A DNA stretch of 64,000 nt from Linum tenue (GCA_946122785.1 CAMGYJ010000002.1:67109703-67173702); one strand, 5' to 3'; positions 11,060-24,989 are shown, numbered from the stretch's first letter. Translations and numbers: made by a program. The notes: generated by a model not told the origin, from the sequence alone.

Positions 11060-14000
11060 TTGTTTTATGGTTACAATTATGGAGGTGGATACCAACAACC
11101 AACCGTGTTTCAAATAAGTATTGCTAACTGAAACTATTCAATTTCCTTCCTAATCATTTACAATTTTGTGTTTTCTATTAAAACTTCAAACTCTTTTAAT
11201 TAACCATCCTTAAATATTGCGATTTGAGAACGTATATTCAATTATTTGCATATTTATTTTTGCAACCTTCATAATTCCTTTAGTTAATTAAAAAATATCC
11301 TCTGGTTTTCTTAATTTTGAAAAGGAAAACTCTTTTAATTATTTCTTAATTATAAATTATTACAATTTTTTACTAGTTAATTATAGCTTTTTAATCCAAC
11401 TATTGCAATAATTTTCTAATTTCAACAACAATAATATATCACCATTAACAAAAAATAGCTTTTAATCCCTCTTAATCACCTCGTTGAAAGTGTCTTATTT
11501 TATATAATAATCATAATGTTTACAATTGTTTTGCAAGTTGATAATAGCCTTTAATCCACCTAATCAGCTCGTTGAAAGTACATATAAATAACTAAGGTGA
11601 AGGGGTTGTTTGTTGGATCCTCCCTTTGTTTTAACGGAATCTAAGATTACTTCAGATCATCGTCGTATGATTATTTCAGATTATGATTCATCGGCGATAT
11701 GCATTTGCCTTCTCGATGATTAGGTTGCTCGTACGCTTGTCTCATTGAGAAGATCGCAGTTTAGACTTTGCATTTGGGTATTGATATGTTGATATTTTAG
11801 ATTCCTTCTTGCTTAAACTAATGACACTTAGAAATAGCAATGTGCTGGTGTGTTTCTCATTCAATCAGAGTAGTTGATAATCCAACTAGTTAACGCGAAA
11901 GATTCGACCACACTTTTTGAGGTGTCATTCTAAAAAAAAGTTCAGGTGTTGAGATCATCTCTCCAGCGTGCTTTATTTCACTTCGCATCTCTTAAGTACA
12001 ATAAGGTTTTCCATATCATAGCAAAACAAGCCCTCCTATTGTTAGTTCAACATTTTGTTGACCATCGTGCTTTAATTTTTTCTTAATTGACTTGCAAAAG
12101 GTCCTGTAGTTCTAGTTATATACATATCTCACTATTTCGTTATAGAGTAACCTGTCAAAATAATAATTGAACACACCTTTTCTCCTTTTGTTATGGATCC
12201 CTCTTTTCTATTCGTGATTTGCAAAATCATACCGTAAGTTATATTGGACAAATTAGCGCAACAGTATTTTAGTTGATCAATAGATAGCATATTGGTGTAG
12301 TAGAACTTTGAAATAATATAATATATTAAACTAGCACTATACCAGTGTAATAACATTATAACCAACTGATATTATCAAGAACTAGATTAAGGTTCGCCCC
12401 CTTGACCGGAAGATCTTAATTTGATAAGTGAAAAGTCAATAATTTATGATTACTCATAGTTTTGAATTAGACATTTCTCATAAGCAATGTGTCTTGGCGA
12501 TATACCAAAATATTAAAGAATAATAGTATAAAAGCATAAGTTTCGATTTGAAAATTATTTCAAAAACTGTTTCAAAAATGTAAAATTATTATCATTTTGA
12601 ATTTATTATAAAACATAAATTTATTCATTATATCATCTAAAAACTAAATTAAATTTTAAAGTACATGGATTGACAAGTCAAAATCAAAATGAGTCATTTA
12701 ACTGGGTGCACTAAATGGACTTAAATCAACCTAATCATTCGAATTTCATAATGAGGTAGTTTGACCCGCTGTAATTTTTGCAAAAATAGGCTTTCGAAAT
12801 AAAAAAAGGGTTAATAGCAAATATTGCCCCTCTATTATGGTTCTTTCTCGTACTTGCCAATCTACTATGATTCACATCAAAATTATATAATAGCATATGT
12901 ATTAAATACAACAACTTGGCTGTAAGATTGATTTATTTTTTATTTTCAAGTTTTAATTTTAATTGAAAAAGTCTAATGTGTCATTCCTACAATCACTCTC
13001 TTGGCAACATTTTTTAAATGTGGACAATCTTTAAAATCACATCATATATTGTATTGATTGATTGTCAATTTAACAGTATAAGACTTAAATTCATAATATT
13101 TTTATAAAATTTGTACACCATACCGATATGAAAGAAGTAGATGATTTTTACGATCGGACCTTAGCGGGTGATAATGCTTGCTTGTACACATTTATTGGTA
13201 TCTTGTCCCTCCCTGTCGCTTATAGCCTTGTACTTTTTTTATATCATTGCTTTTTAGCTTAGTGTAATGTACTAACTAGTAGGTGCAGCCCCTTTTTGGT
13301 TTAATGAATCGCACCGCCTCTTCTTTTCATAAAGTTCGTCAAATTTTGGCTTTAATTCAAGACAATAGCTGTGGAACTTTGTGGTTTAAATCACCCAAGA
13401 ATTTCGATTGTAGGCGTTTATAGAGATGGTAGAGTAGATGGTTTCCATCTTGTTGGAGGTCAGCTTTGTGCGAATACTTTACAAATGATGCAAACGAGTG
13501 AGCTGAGCAGCTAGAATTACCCTACTCGATATAATTGAAGTGATGTAATATACTGAATAATCGACATTTTAAGAAAATAAACGACACATCAAAATACGTC
13601 GTTCATTAATATAATTTGTGTCAGTTACGTTCACGTACACACATAGAAAAACATATTTCACTTATTCAAGGAATGATCAACCTAAAAGTTATAGATTCCA
13701 AAAGGTAAAGGTTAGAACGTGTGTATAGCATCTTTCCCTAAACCAACCCTGAATGAAATTGGTCAAAAACAGGCTCAAACCAAATGCAAGTACGAAGAGC
13801 CTATATAGTGTTTGAAGAGGGGATATATCAATCGTACAGCCAGATAAACATATTGAAAAAATAAAATAACAAATGTATACAAGATGCAATCAAAATCGCC
13901 GAGCATACTCGAAAACTCACCATAGAATGCCTCTAGTAGTCATCACGAACTTATAACATTTAGCAAGTCCAAATAGCGTTGTAAGCCATGTAGAATTGGC

Positions 14001-15400
14001 AGCATCGTAAGTAGGATTTCATATAAAGAGATTCTAATTTCGAGTCGGGGAATCGTAATTTCTTAAAAACAATTACAAATTATTATGCATGTCGTTTTTA
14101 GTGTATCCTGTAACAAAAACTTATCATGATTCGATCCTCATTCAATTCCAAAAAGTGTATTTCACTTAACTACTTGTTGAAAAAAGAGCGCTTAATTTGA
14201 ACACTCTCGTAGTCAATTTTCATGTCATTTTATTGTGTATACAGTGCCGACTTGTAGTAACGACGCTAACGTTACAAGAAATGCACTCATGCGAACATAT
14301 CAGCATATTATCAACCGTGCTTGCATTTCTCCACCATCGACGGCGGGAGGGCCAACTACACAACAACAAAAAGAAAGTTTGGCCGTCCATTGTTTATTAG
14401 AATTATCAGATTCCTAAATGTTGGGAATTCTTTTAAGCTTTGGTTGTTTGATAAGTTTAATGAACAAGGGTTGACTTCTTGTGAGTAAGGGATTTGGGAT
14501 GTGAAGCCAACGCATCAAAATCTGTAATTATCAAAGCTGAAAGCAAGAAGGATTGCCTGATCGCATATTTCATGATCTTGTTTAACTACACAATAATAAT
14601 ATTCCTCCTACAAAATCGCATTTCGATCCCGTTGGACGCCAAACACTTGGGGGTATCTTTCCCGAGTTGGTAAGTTCATGTCTTCTTTGCTTACGTACCA
14701 AATAGATAGAATCTCAACGCAGCCTGGCAAATCTACACAGCCCATTAAGAAAAGCTTAAATTTGATTTTAAGTGAAGATTTAGATGATTTGTGACGAGAC
14801 ATTTGAAAGACATTACAACAGCTGTTGTTAGTTGTTACGTGGTATTGATCAACCTTTTTGTACCTTAATCCCAAAAATGTGGAACATGGTGATGAAATGA
14901 AACATCTTGCACAGGTGCTGTTCTTCCGCATGTGGTGGTTATCTTTGTCAAGAACTAGTTGGTTCCAAAGATTCGAGTTGTTGAGACAGATTCGGATTAT
15001 ATTGTTGTTTTACATGTTCTTTCAAATAAAAAACAACCTCATATATGCTTAATGTTTGCACAAGTCTACCGTAACTTGTATTTAAAATCAAGTGTTCATA
15101 ATGAAAATCAAGAAAGCAGACAAGCAGCAGTTGACACTGAAATCACTATCCAAATCCATTGACCTCGTAGCATACTTCTTCCTGAGCAAAACTTTGGCAA
15201 CATGCTCTCTACTCGTTTCAGAAGGGGGGCATCGAATTAGACAAATTAGTACAACCACACAATCGAATCACATCTACAGTATGAACTTTGCCGCTGCTTT
15301 CTTTCTTTTGCTCCCCCCTGTAACGTCGTATACGTGAAAGAAAGTCTCTTCCTAGAAACTCAAGATTTATGATACACAACCAATCAACCAGAATAACATA
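11060..15400. other. AT-rich intergenic DNA without a supported gene
   Basis: No open frame here matches a family. One small direct repeat is visible: a TTTAATCC...AATCA...CTCGTTGAAAGT block occurs at about 11460-11492 and again at about 11551-11580. The last few hundred bases should be the 3' flank of the minus-strand gene ending at 15585. Nothing else stands out. Confidence 0.5.
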
Positions 15401-15584
15401 TATTTTTCCCCTGTGCAGTGGAGATGGATGAAGACATCTGCAGTTGCAGCCACCTCTCTCCCTCTCTTTCTCCTCGCTTTGTGTCTCTCTATGGAAAGCC
15501 CAAGCGCCAGTCCCATGTTTCCTTCGAAAGGGAAGGATCCAATTTGGTACAAGCATATATTACACACTGGTGCACCGAAAATGC

Positions 15585-18500
15585 CTATACAATACCCGTA
15601 GAAATACTGGACGTAGCATTGATCTTGAGGGAGTACTCAGGGATGTACGTTAGACCTGTTCCAAAGAAGCAAAGTAGGAAAGAAAACGTTCTTCAAACAA
15701 TTTAGCTCCAATTAGGAGGAGGAGTTGCCCCTAGAAAGAACCTCGGAGTAACTAGGAAGTTATTCATACAAGGAACTCCCCACCTAAGATCCACTAAGGA
15801 CTTCCCATTGGGGTGATGCTTCTTCGCAAGAGAGCATATGATGCTTGGTTCAAGATAACTGAGGTAGTAGTGATACAGAAAAACTGAGAAACCGTACCAG
15901 CAGAATGATAGGCAATACCCTGCCCCAGGAATAATGGCTAGGGTATTATTCATACCCAATTGTAGTGGGCACAGATCAATGAAGTATCAAATCGCACATA
16001 AAGTAGGAAATAAGAAAGTGGGCCGTGGAGATTATTAACTAATTGATGCAAAGATTATATAGATTTTATCAGGCTAAGGAAACAAAGGAGAATGAAAGCA
16101 TTGCAATGACACTTTTTTGGTAAATACCGAAAACAAAGATGCAGATGCCAGAATCTCGTTACCTTTTTCCTTGACATCTATCTGTAAGGTGTCGAGTGTG
16201 ATTATACCATCCGTCAGGGGAAGTAGCTCAAGCTTGATTGTGGCTGTTGAGTTTGCAGGGACGCACCTGATAACAGACGAGCTTAAGATAACCTAACCCT
16301 TATCAGAATCTTAGAAGTGAAAAAACAATGTGAAAGAAGACGGATTTTGTTACCCTAATGGAACTCTGCTCTGCAACCAAAGATGAGTGCAACCGAAACC
16401 ACTACTTGAAATGACATCAGGTATGGCCGAAGACTGGGAACCAGATAGACCTCCTCCCTCATTCAGCTGCTCTAACGCAGGAGGTGCAGAAGCCACCCTG
16501 CTGTGCGTTTTGCTCCCAACCTTATCACCATGTTTTCTCACAGGCCCAATTGCTGCAGCCATTCTAGGAGTTGATGGTAAAAGCAAGGATCCAACTGAAG
16601 GAGAAGCAGTGAATGAGGCTGGAGCAAGAACTGTTAGAGTTAGATCTTCAGCTGTCAAATTGGAGGCTCTGAGGGTTAAGACCTGAGAGATTTTGAAATC
16701 AGGAGACAGTAAGAGTTTATAACAAGAAGGAAGACAGGGGCATTTATAGCTCATGGCAACACCGGATTAGTTAAGATGGAAAGGAGGTACCTGCACCGGA
16801 AGATGGGAAACCCTGTCATTGGTAGAAGACCGGTGTGACAGTTCAGGTGCAACAGAAATCAAAAGATCCCTAGAGATACGTGGCCGCCAACTAGTTGGCT
16901 GCTTGAAAAACAATCTTGACTCTACATTTTTATTCAAAGAAGAAGACAGTACTTATAAACAAATTAATGTTGTATATATAATAAGTTAGCTTAGAAACTG
17001 AAGGCAGAGCCAAGTGCATACCGGTGTAGTTACAGCGACAAGATACCATAATAGCATATATGTCAGAGTTTGAATTACTACTACTCTGTTCTGTAGAATT
17101 CTGAGAAGGACGTGTAGCTGATGAAAATGAAGTTCTTTCACCCAGACCCTTGGGACTTTTCCACATTGATGATGCTGGTTTGAGGATGAAAGAGTGCTCC
17201 TCACCTCTCCTGCCAGGATTGACCGTATGGTAAGAAACTAACAGATACAGTGATGAGGGATAGGTTTGTGAATAAAACATTAACTCATATCTCGGGTTTC
17301 GCAAATTGGAATTGCAAGCTTCACGGATCTTTATAATTATTTAGGATACCCATGCAAAGACAAAATCACGCAAAACTCCTGTTTGCTAGAAACTTTTTAA
17401 TAGAAGAATATCAGAGGCTGCATGTTGTTAATGGGAAAGGGAAATTGCATGTTATCCCCAAACATGATAAGGGAAAAAAGAAAGGAATACAGGCATGTAT
17501 CAAGCAAACTCCATTTATCAACTCATACAGAGATCACATGAGATTACAAATGTTTTATTGCATTATCAGGGTGGACTTCAATTGAATTCAACAATCCAAT
17601 AAGACAGGAACTGCTTTGTTAATTGCATTATCTAGTTCTCAAACTTACTCGAATTCTTTCCACCAAAATATGAATCATAAGTTCTTCTCTCTCCAACTAG
17701 ATGCCAGAGAGCAATCAAATGTTCAAGTTCATTATAGCTCAGAGTAACATTCTCAACAAAAGAGAAACCAGACTAAAGCTGGCGACACTTGAAAGGCTGT
17801 TTAGCAAGCAGCAATTGAGAGAAAACAAAGATACCTAGAGTGGACAACCACCTGAGGGCTAGATTTGGTAAAAAGTGATCATCTCCAGCTTCAATGCAAG
17901 CTATTGGCAAGGACAAAGGTAGGCTACCCTTGGAAGCCTCGTTGAAAACCATAGTTATAGCATCTATATACACCACTATATCTGGCAAGTGTGCTGGAGA
18001 AATATTCTGCAGAAGAACTTGATTTATTAACAAGGGATTGGCAAAAATGAAAGTTTCTTTAAAGAGAATGCAGAAGCATGACATATTGGGGAACAAGAAG
18101 CACTAGGTGAAGACTGAGCAGATATATTCAGCACTTATTCTTTCCAGATTCACACCTTTATCTGAACACAAAGCAAGTCATCTGTATTACAATCTGCAGC
18201 GAAGGAATGGATCTCTACAGGTTGAATGATTTCAAGTTTTCTCCGCCATCTTTTTCCTGGAATGTACATCCCTTCCAGACCACAACGTACTGAAAATCTT
18301 TCTCGCTCTAATGACACACCCCGGAAAGAGAGAAGTCCATCGCCACCATTTTGACGATTTAATCGCAACTTCTGAGATGAGTACTCTCCCCATTCATCGA
18401 TGTCAAAGTTTGGTTTAGAACTTTGGGCTTTAACTGGTTGAGTAGGTGGAATGCTATTCTGGGGCAGTGATGACATGGAATAACTTCTAAAGTGAGAGAA

Positions 18501-20368
18501 GAGCTGTGAACCAGAAGACACAGGCTTCTGAGATGTGGGAGCGATAACTGGAATAGGAGCTCTCTGGGGTGGGGATAAGTTACGAGGAGGAGGAAGAGTG
18601 TTATCCAAAGGAAGCAACCATGTTAGAAGTTGTCCATATGGATCAGCATTAGCCAAGTTCAGTTCATCTGCTTTCTCTGGACACAGATTTCTCGTATTGT
18701 ATTTCTCAAACTGAAGAATCTCAATAACCGGATCTCTCAGGATATGAGTACCAACATTAACTTGTAGAAGTACCTGTATCCTTCCAAACAAAGATTTGGC
18801 ATGAGAATCAGTATATAAATAAACAATTAACATATCAACATAGACAAGCATAGAATTTAATAAACTGTTTCCGTAAGAATCAGTAAATAGTGCTGCAAGC
18901 AAAATAAACCCTGAACTCGAGATTACAAAGATCATAAGAATATAATGTTCGTAGTCAATTCAGTACATGAAGTTTCGAGAAGTTCAATCCGATGGGGCAA
19001 CAGTTATGACCAGTGCAAGACATATAGCATACCAAACAAAGACAATGGTAGTCTGATTGTCAAAGACGGAGATTAAGACTTTCAAAATGTAGTTATGGGA
19101 GTAAAAAAAAAACCTGAAATAAATCTGGGGGAAGAACTTAGCACAGCTTTAGAGATGTAACTTTAAACCAGGAGGAATTCAGACACATACCACTATATCG
19201 CCATTTGAAAGAGACCAACAGTTAACACTATTTCTGGCAGCCCCACCAGCAACATTGGCATCAAAATTTCCTTTGTCGATGAGAGCATTGAGATGAGTTT
19301 TGGCCTTTCCGGTTCCGCTCCCAAAGGAACTCTGACCATCAATGTCAGCTAACTCACGGTTTTGTCCAGCTTTCTTTGACCAAAGTGGCTCATCTGACTC
19401 CGCAATCCTAACAAAAAAATGTGAGTTCTTGAATCTGTGCAATAATGTTTCAGTTTGCCTTTTGTGATCCTCCATTCTGAGAATGGATTCGCTAGCAGAA
19501 ACAACAGCTTTTGGATCACTCTTCTGTAGCAACGAGTCGTCGCCATCTTGGCCTGTAACTTGATCACTATCATTTATTTCTCCTTCTACATGATTTCGGT
19601 CATTCACGTTTCCATTCTGTCTCTCAGGGCTTTGTCCTATGCCATTTTTACACATAACAGCAGCAACTTTGAATGGAGTAATGGTTTCTGTATCTCGATC
19701 GGATGCTGACAAACATGCTATTATATGAACTTGTTCACCTGAAATAAAATTGGTAATGTAACTTGTAAAATATAAGTAGACCAACTTCCACAGTGACTAC
19801 CTATCAGGTTATCTATAATTACATCATTTCCCGGGGACAAAGGATAGAGGGGTACCAGGAAAAACAAATGACCTATCCAAGGAGCGTAGGGAGTGTATAT
19901 TGGGCGAAGAATTCCACTCATCAGGAAGTTCCTCTGCAAACACATGAAAATCCTTAGACTGAAAAAGAACAGTTTTCTTTCTAATTTTCACAATGTACAG
20001 AATCAGCAATTCAGACATCCTGAACAAGAAGACTAATAACCCTAGTAAACTGCAGAAGTCTGGAGATAAATAGTACTGTGTGGAATAGTGATCCATCCTT
20101 CTTCTTCAGAAACATCCGAATGCCCCTCAACAACGCAAGAACCTTTCTTTAAAGCCGAACCTCCATCACTGCCATTTTCATCTCCAACTTCATCAGAAAC
20201 TACTTCTCGATATCTCGCCACTGGAGATTCGGGGAACGGATCTTCAGATATAAGACCCTCCAGAGTCTTGGTAGGTTTCGCCATATACTGCGTGTCTACA
20301 GCAGGTTCGTGAGCAGGAACCTTTTCAGGCGCCACATGGTGACTAGTAGACCGTAGCAGAAAATTCAT
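15585..20368 (-). CDS. Conserved plant protein, probable TRIPP (TRAPPII-interacting plant protein)
   Basis: Ten coding exons, minus strand: 20368-20077, 19933-19856, 19738-19191, 18773-18156, 18006-17852, 17209-17022, 16921-16791, 16682-16354, 16266-16163, 15655-15585. They sum to 2514 nt (837 residues), all junctions are GT-AG and in phase. The N-terminus MNFLLRSTSHHV is followed by KTLEGLISEDPFPESP, an acidic SEEEGWITIPHKELPDEW stretch and SLRSLDRSFVFPG. The middle is Ser/Pro-rich; the C-terminal half has DIYAIMVSCRCNYTESRLFF, CTHLWLQSRVPLG, LELLPLTDGIITLDTLQI and ends YIPEYSLKINATSSISTGIV. I recognise these as one single-copy plant family with no named domain. From memory I equate it with Arabidopsis TRIPP (At3g17900), a plant-specific subunit of the TRAPPII complex in Golgi/TGN trafficking. 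Gene model confidence is high; the TRIPP name is moderate. The last exon is 71 nt, about 500 bp from exon 9. Confidence 0.85.
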
Positions 20369-20900
20369 TTCTTCTTCCCCCTCTAGCAGACGATTTCTGC
20401 AAAACCCAAAAAACTAAATGTCACAAATGCCGCACTGAAATCTTCACCAAAGCAACATGCTGGATATAGTAGCAGGGCAACCAACTACAAAACTACTTCG
20501 ACTCCTATTTGGATCACCATGAAAACCACCCTCGTTCAACAAATTGAGCAGGAACCTATACTCCTAACTCCTTCCAACTCCAACCAACTATAGCACGAGA
20601 CAACAGTTTCAGACTACGGATTGAATCCAAAAAGAAAACAGATCAAATCTCGAAGTACGAAGCCGTTCAGGTAGAAAGTGAAATTCAGTGAGAGAGGAAT
20701 GGGAAATGGGAGAAGCCGGAATTGGAAGGATCAATTGACGACTCCAAGTTCAGTAAGCGGAAGCTTAAAGCTAGAAACCAATTTAGAATGGAAGAGAGAC
20801 TGAAGATATATCACCTGATCGGAGATGAAAGACGGGAGATCGCCTGAGGAACGACGACGGAGACAGAGATGGATCTACTTTCCTGGAGGAGTGAGATACG
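20369..20900 (-). promoter_or_regulatory. Spliced 5' leader and promoter-proximal region of the probable TRIPP gene
   Basis: On the minus strand a plausible non-coding first exon ends at 20815 (TCCGATCAG followed by GTGATA). A matching acceptor (TTTTGCAG) lies near 20400, about 30 bp above the ATG at 20368. A 5'-UTR intron of about 410 bp is therefore likely. Transcription start was not located. Confidence 0.5.
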
Positions 20901-21282
20901 ACACTGAGACGTGCAAACGGTTCAGAAAGGTGGATTCGGGCTTCTGACAGACAAAAAAGAAAAAGATCCCGTTTCCCGGCGAAGAATTGCGGGCCTGTAC
21001 CCAAAACAAAAACAAAACAAAAAATTGCAGGCCTTTAATGGGTTTGTGCCCGAAATTGATTTACCCGCGGAGCCCATCCAGCATCAGGACATCCCGGCCT
21101 GTAGTCGTACCCACATTGTTTCAGTTTTTGGCCTGCCCAAACCAGAAGTTTCAGAATTCTGAGCACTCAACTCTAGCTAGGGTGTGATCAAATGAATATG
21201 ATTTATGATGGCAGAAAGTAACTAGTTAGGGTGACAAAAATGTTTTTTAATTCACAATATCATAAGTTTAAGTGTTTTTTTG

Positions 21283-21302
21283 GAATAATTAGGGAGTAGT
21301 TT
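21283..21302. repeat. Target-site duplication, left copy of LINE 21303-21771
   Basis: Identical to 21772-21791 (20 of 20 bases). Confidence 0.85.
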
Positions 21303-21771
21303 TTTTTTCCAAGTAAGATCAAAGTACAATAGTTAAATCCTCTACCCGAAACCCCGAAAAAACAATTAATGAATCCACCCTACAAAATCGAAGGACGCTA
21401 TCTCTACAGGGGACAGCAACAGGGCTTGTCTTGCCACTCTATGGGCAGCCCAGTTGGCAGTCCTCGGAATCGCACTAAAAAGAATACGCGAGGAACAGGA
21501 ACTCAACAACTGAAAACAATCACGAAGTAAGGCCCGCCCACCGAATCTTCACAGCATCTACCAGCAAGTTGACGAATGACTACTTCAGAATCTCCTTCAA
21601 TGATGATGAGGGGAAGACTTCGAGAGATAACAAGAGAGATGGCGTCCCTTGCGGCCAAAAGTACTTCTGCAAGATAGGGATTCGAAACTCCAGGATGATG
21701 GAATCCCAAGGCCAAAAAGACTTGCCCATCTGAACTTCGAGCGACGAGTCCTGACGAGCAATCCGGAACAC
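21303..21771 (-). mobile_element. 5'-truncated L1-type LINE (RNase H tail) with 20-bp target duplication
   Basis: The minus strand encodes a LINE RNase H-like (RVT_3) domain: LVARSSDGQVFLALGF, YLAEVLLAARDAISLVI, IIIEGDSEVVIRQLAG, then in another frame SAIPRTANWAAHRVARQA with the stop near 21370. The insertion is flanked by the exact duplication GAATAATTAGGGAGTAGTTT (21283-21302 and 21772-21791). A T-run at the left junction is the poly(A) tail of a minus-strand copy. It is an old 5'-truncated retroposition of about 470 bp. Confidence 0.85.
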
Positions 21772-21799
21772 GAATAATTAGGGAGTAGTTTATCATGTC

Positions 21800-23551
21800 G
21801 TATTAGTGGGTATGAAAGAGTTATTAATAGGACGATGTAATTTGTAATTAGTGGGATTTTCTCATTAGGCAATTACAAAAACCAATTATCCACCCTAATC
21901 TCCTTCTCTCTCTTTTCCTCTCCTCTTCCCACGTCTCCCTCTCCTCCCTCAAAGCTGCGGCAGCAACAACCCTTCCCCATCCCTTGTCCTTCAATTCTTT
22001 CCCTACTCTAAATCTCTAGTTAGATAAATTCCTAATTGATCTAACTATTTTTCCCTATTCAAAACTTGTTAGAAGCCATGTTTCTAACATTTGGTATCAG
22101 AGTCTGGTTCGAGAGTGAGTTCCTCACAACTCTTGACCAGTGACAAATCGGAAGACTGCGATGGTGCTAATGAAGTCACAAACAACGACAGAGAAGGTGG
22201 CTAGGGACGCACAGACGTCGCAGGCTACGACAGCTGAGAAGAGACCCTTGTCCCACAAAAGGGGGGGGGGCGGACGGAGTGGTGGTGGACGAGACAAAGT
22301 TCGAGGCGGTGAAGCTGGCGGTGCAAGAACACACTTGTCTCAAGGAAGGATTGACGAGGTTGCGTGCCGAGGCGAATATGGACGAGACAGACTTCAGCGA
22401 CTCCTGGAAAATCTCTCCCAGGCACTGGAAACACTGCGGGAGTAGGGAACGGTGGCATGGGCCACAACTGGACAGACCCCAACGATGGCCAAACCAGGAG
22501 CGTTGATCCCGGAGGCGAGCGGGGAGATTGGGCCGCGAGGCGGGTCCTCCTTGGTATTGTTCGTGCTCGACGAAGACGTCGACCTGAGAAGACGGCGATC
22601 ACACCGACGGGAGAAACAACGTAGGTCGAAGGAGCGAAGGCGACGGACGTAGGGCCGGGGAATGCGAACCACGTGGGCCACGAGTTGCTCAAACGCGGCC
22701 ATGGGCCGGTTTTGCTACAAACTCCTTCGACAGAGGAGATAGCGGCCCTACGAGGAAGGTCTAAGATGCCGAGCTATGACAACTTTGGGCCCAAGTTGGG
22801 CCATGGACCCCACGAGTTTGTGGGTCGAGGAGCAAGGTTCGGACGCTTCAAGGAACCTAGTGGGCTAGGGTGGCTGGTATGGATCCAGAAGAAGATGAAT
22901 TTGACTTGGCAGGAAAATCGAAGAGTCGGGCCAAACCAGGAAGAAGCGCACCCGCGTGGGGCAATGTGAGAGAGGCGAACCGACTGACTAGGTTGGGTCT
23001 GACACGGAGCTGGTCAAACGAACTCAGGTCGACCTAGATAGACCGGAAGTGATCGGGATGAGCCGGGTCGAACCGGATGCGAGTTGAACCAATCCATCCA
23101 TATTCCAATCGGAATGGGCAACAAGGGACCCACAACTTGGCGGGAGTCCTTCGGGGATTTGAGAGCTTCTTATCCTCCTTTCACAGGCCCCCCGTTTGAA
23201 GGACGACCATTGGCCGAAACTGGGATGCATGACATGATCAGAAGGACGGAATGGAAGGGTATGCGGAGTACCCATTCGAGGTAGAGGACGCGTGGGGGCG
23301 AGACATGGAGCCGTAGTTTCAGTGGGACTATCGTGGTCGAGCTCCTGGCTATGGTAGGTATGGCATATACTCTCGTGGCTATGATGATGGTGACCTTGTG
23401 TTTAACTCCAAACCCCCTACCATTGAGTTTCCCAAATTCAACGGTGAGGAGGATGCATGTCTCTAGTTGTATGCATCTGACAGATGGTTCAAGAACCATC
23501 CCACCAAGGAGGAACGAAAGACACATTTGGCGTCTTTCTATTTGGACTAGA
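21800..23551 (+). mobile_element. Ty3/gypsy-type LTR and gag fragment
   Basis: A CT-rich LTR-like leader ends CATGTTTCTAACA just before TTGGTATCAGAG (about 22090-22102), a methionine-tRNA primer-binding site. Downstream, 23420-23551 encodes a Ty3 gag start (TIEFPKFNGEEDACL, stop, LYASDRWFKNHPTKEERK, LASFYLD). Between them the GC-rich 22140-23400 region has many open frames on both strands; these reflect low stop-codon density and I do not accept them as genes. The element is cut at about 23551, before capsid is complete. Its LTR start is not defined. Confidence 0.65.
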
Positions 23552-23559
23552 CCTGGCAA

Positions 23560-24590
23560 ATTACAACCCGACTCGTTGACCCGAACCGAAACCGAACGAA
23601 AGACACATTTGACTCTCACAAACAAACAGCCACACATTAGCTGAAATAAGAAAGAAAAAATAATCATCTATGAATATTCATGAATAAGCGAAATTCGAAT
23701 GAATCCGTATGATTGTAATTTTTTTTTTGTCATAGATTGTAATTTACCACATAAATTTTGTACAAATATAAGTATAATAAAGACCTAAATTAATTAGAAT
23801 AAAATAACATATAGTCACTCTTCGTCTCCAAACCAACCGGTGTTATCCCTATATTCAACGGAGAAAATAGAAACTAGTAACGTCACACAAATATATAACA
23901 TATCTCAACACAATTTCCTTAGAATCTACATTCATATTGAAATAAAGTACAACATAATAGACGAAATGACAAATGGTCATATTTAAATATAATATTTAAC
24001 GTTAACATCCAAATATTTATAATTGAATCTAACAAATAATAACACCACCGATATTTAAAATCACCAAAACGACGTAATTTTGTTTAGAGATCGAAAATTA
24101 ATAATATCGCTTGGACTACTATTCTTGTCGGTATAGTGGTACTGACTAGTTTTATTTGGTATTGGCTACCACTTCATATTGCATATTCCATCCGATTTGT
24201 GTATGAGTCGTGCTGACCACATAGTACTCTGTTTAATATACATATATATGAATGTACATTTAAAACTTTCATGTTCGTATTATTGTCAATAAATTTTATT
24301 TTTCCTCGTCCTTTTGATGGCTCTCAGACTAAACACGTATAAAACCAGTATAACATGTTTAATATCTATTTTAATGAATTAAATTGTGAATGTAAATATT
24401 GTTTATGTATTTATTTATTTTTAAAATGATTAATTATATATATTTTACAACTATTGACATACTATTAACATTACATAAATTTAGAGACAATATAAACAAT
24501 CATACGTAATTTAACCGTACCGTATTTTACTAACTCTGTACTATTGGTTTAACAACCACCCACCGTCCCACCCCTAAAAAAAACCACGTT
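23560..24590. repeat. AT-rich dispersed repeat, related to 59975-60290
   Basis: The block around 23985-24200 (ATATTTAAATA, ATTTAACGTTAACATCC, GAATCTAACAAATAATAAC, then ACGACGTAATTTTGTTTAG) matches in the same order, with changes, the sequence near 59975-60200. It is thus a dispersed family. No coding potential is visible. The last 200 bp should be promoter of the PAS/LOV gene. Confidence 0.5.
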
Positions 24591-24989
24591 TTTTTATGAA
24601 TTTAACAACCATACTTGCAGGCGCAGCCTCTTCTTCTTCAGAGAATGACATGTCAGATTTTGCATAGTGTTGTTGATGTGCATCGCCCCCTCAACTCCGT
24701 TCATTCAAACTCTTCCACTCCCACAAATCGCACCCAGATATTTTCCCACTGTTTCCTTCCAATTCAATCACTGACCACCCAAACTACAATCACTATTCTT
24801 CTTCCCTCTCTTCTCTTCATTTCCCTCTTCCCCCTTCTGTAAAAACCTATGGACTCTTCCTTCCCCAACTGAATTGAAATTGAGTTCATCTGTGGGTCTG
24901 TCCGTGTTCTGTGGACTGTAATTCGAGATTATCTTGAAGAAAGGCTTCAGCTTTGAGCTGCTTGCGCACCCGCGAAACCAACCTGTCAC

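Noticed and set aside
16387..16686. Plus-strand 99-codon frame
   Set aside because: Antisense shadow of exon 8 of the probable TRIPP gene.
22140..22969. Several overlapping 65-155-codon frames on both strands
   Set aside because: GC-rich retroelement DNA with few stop codons; none matches a family and they contradict each other.
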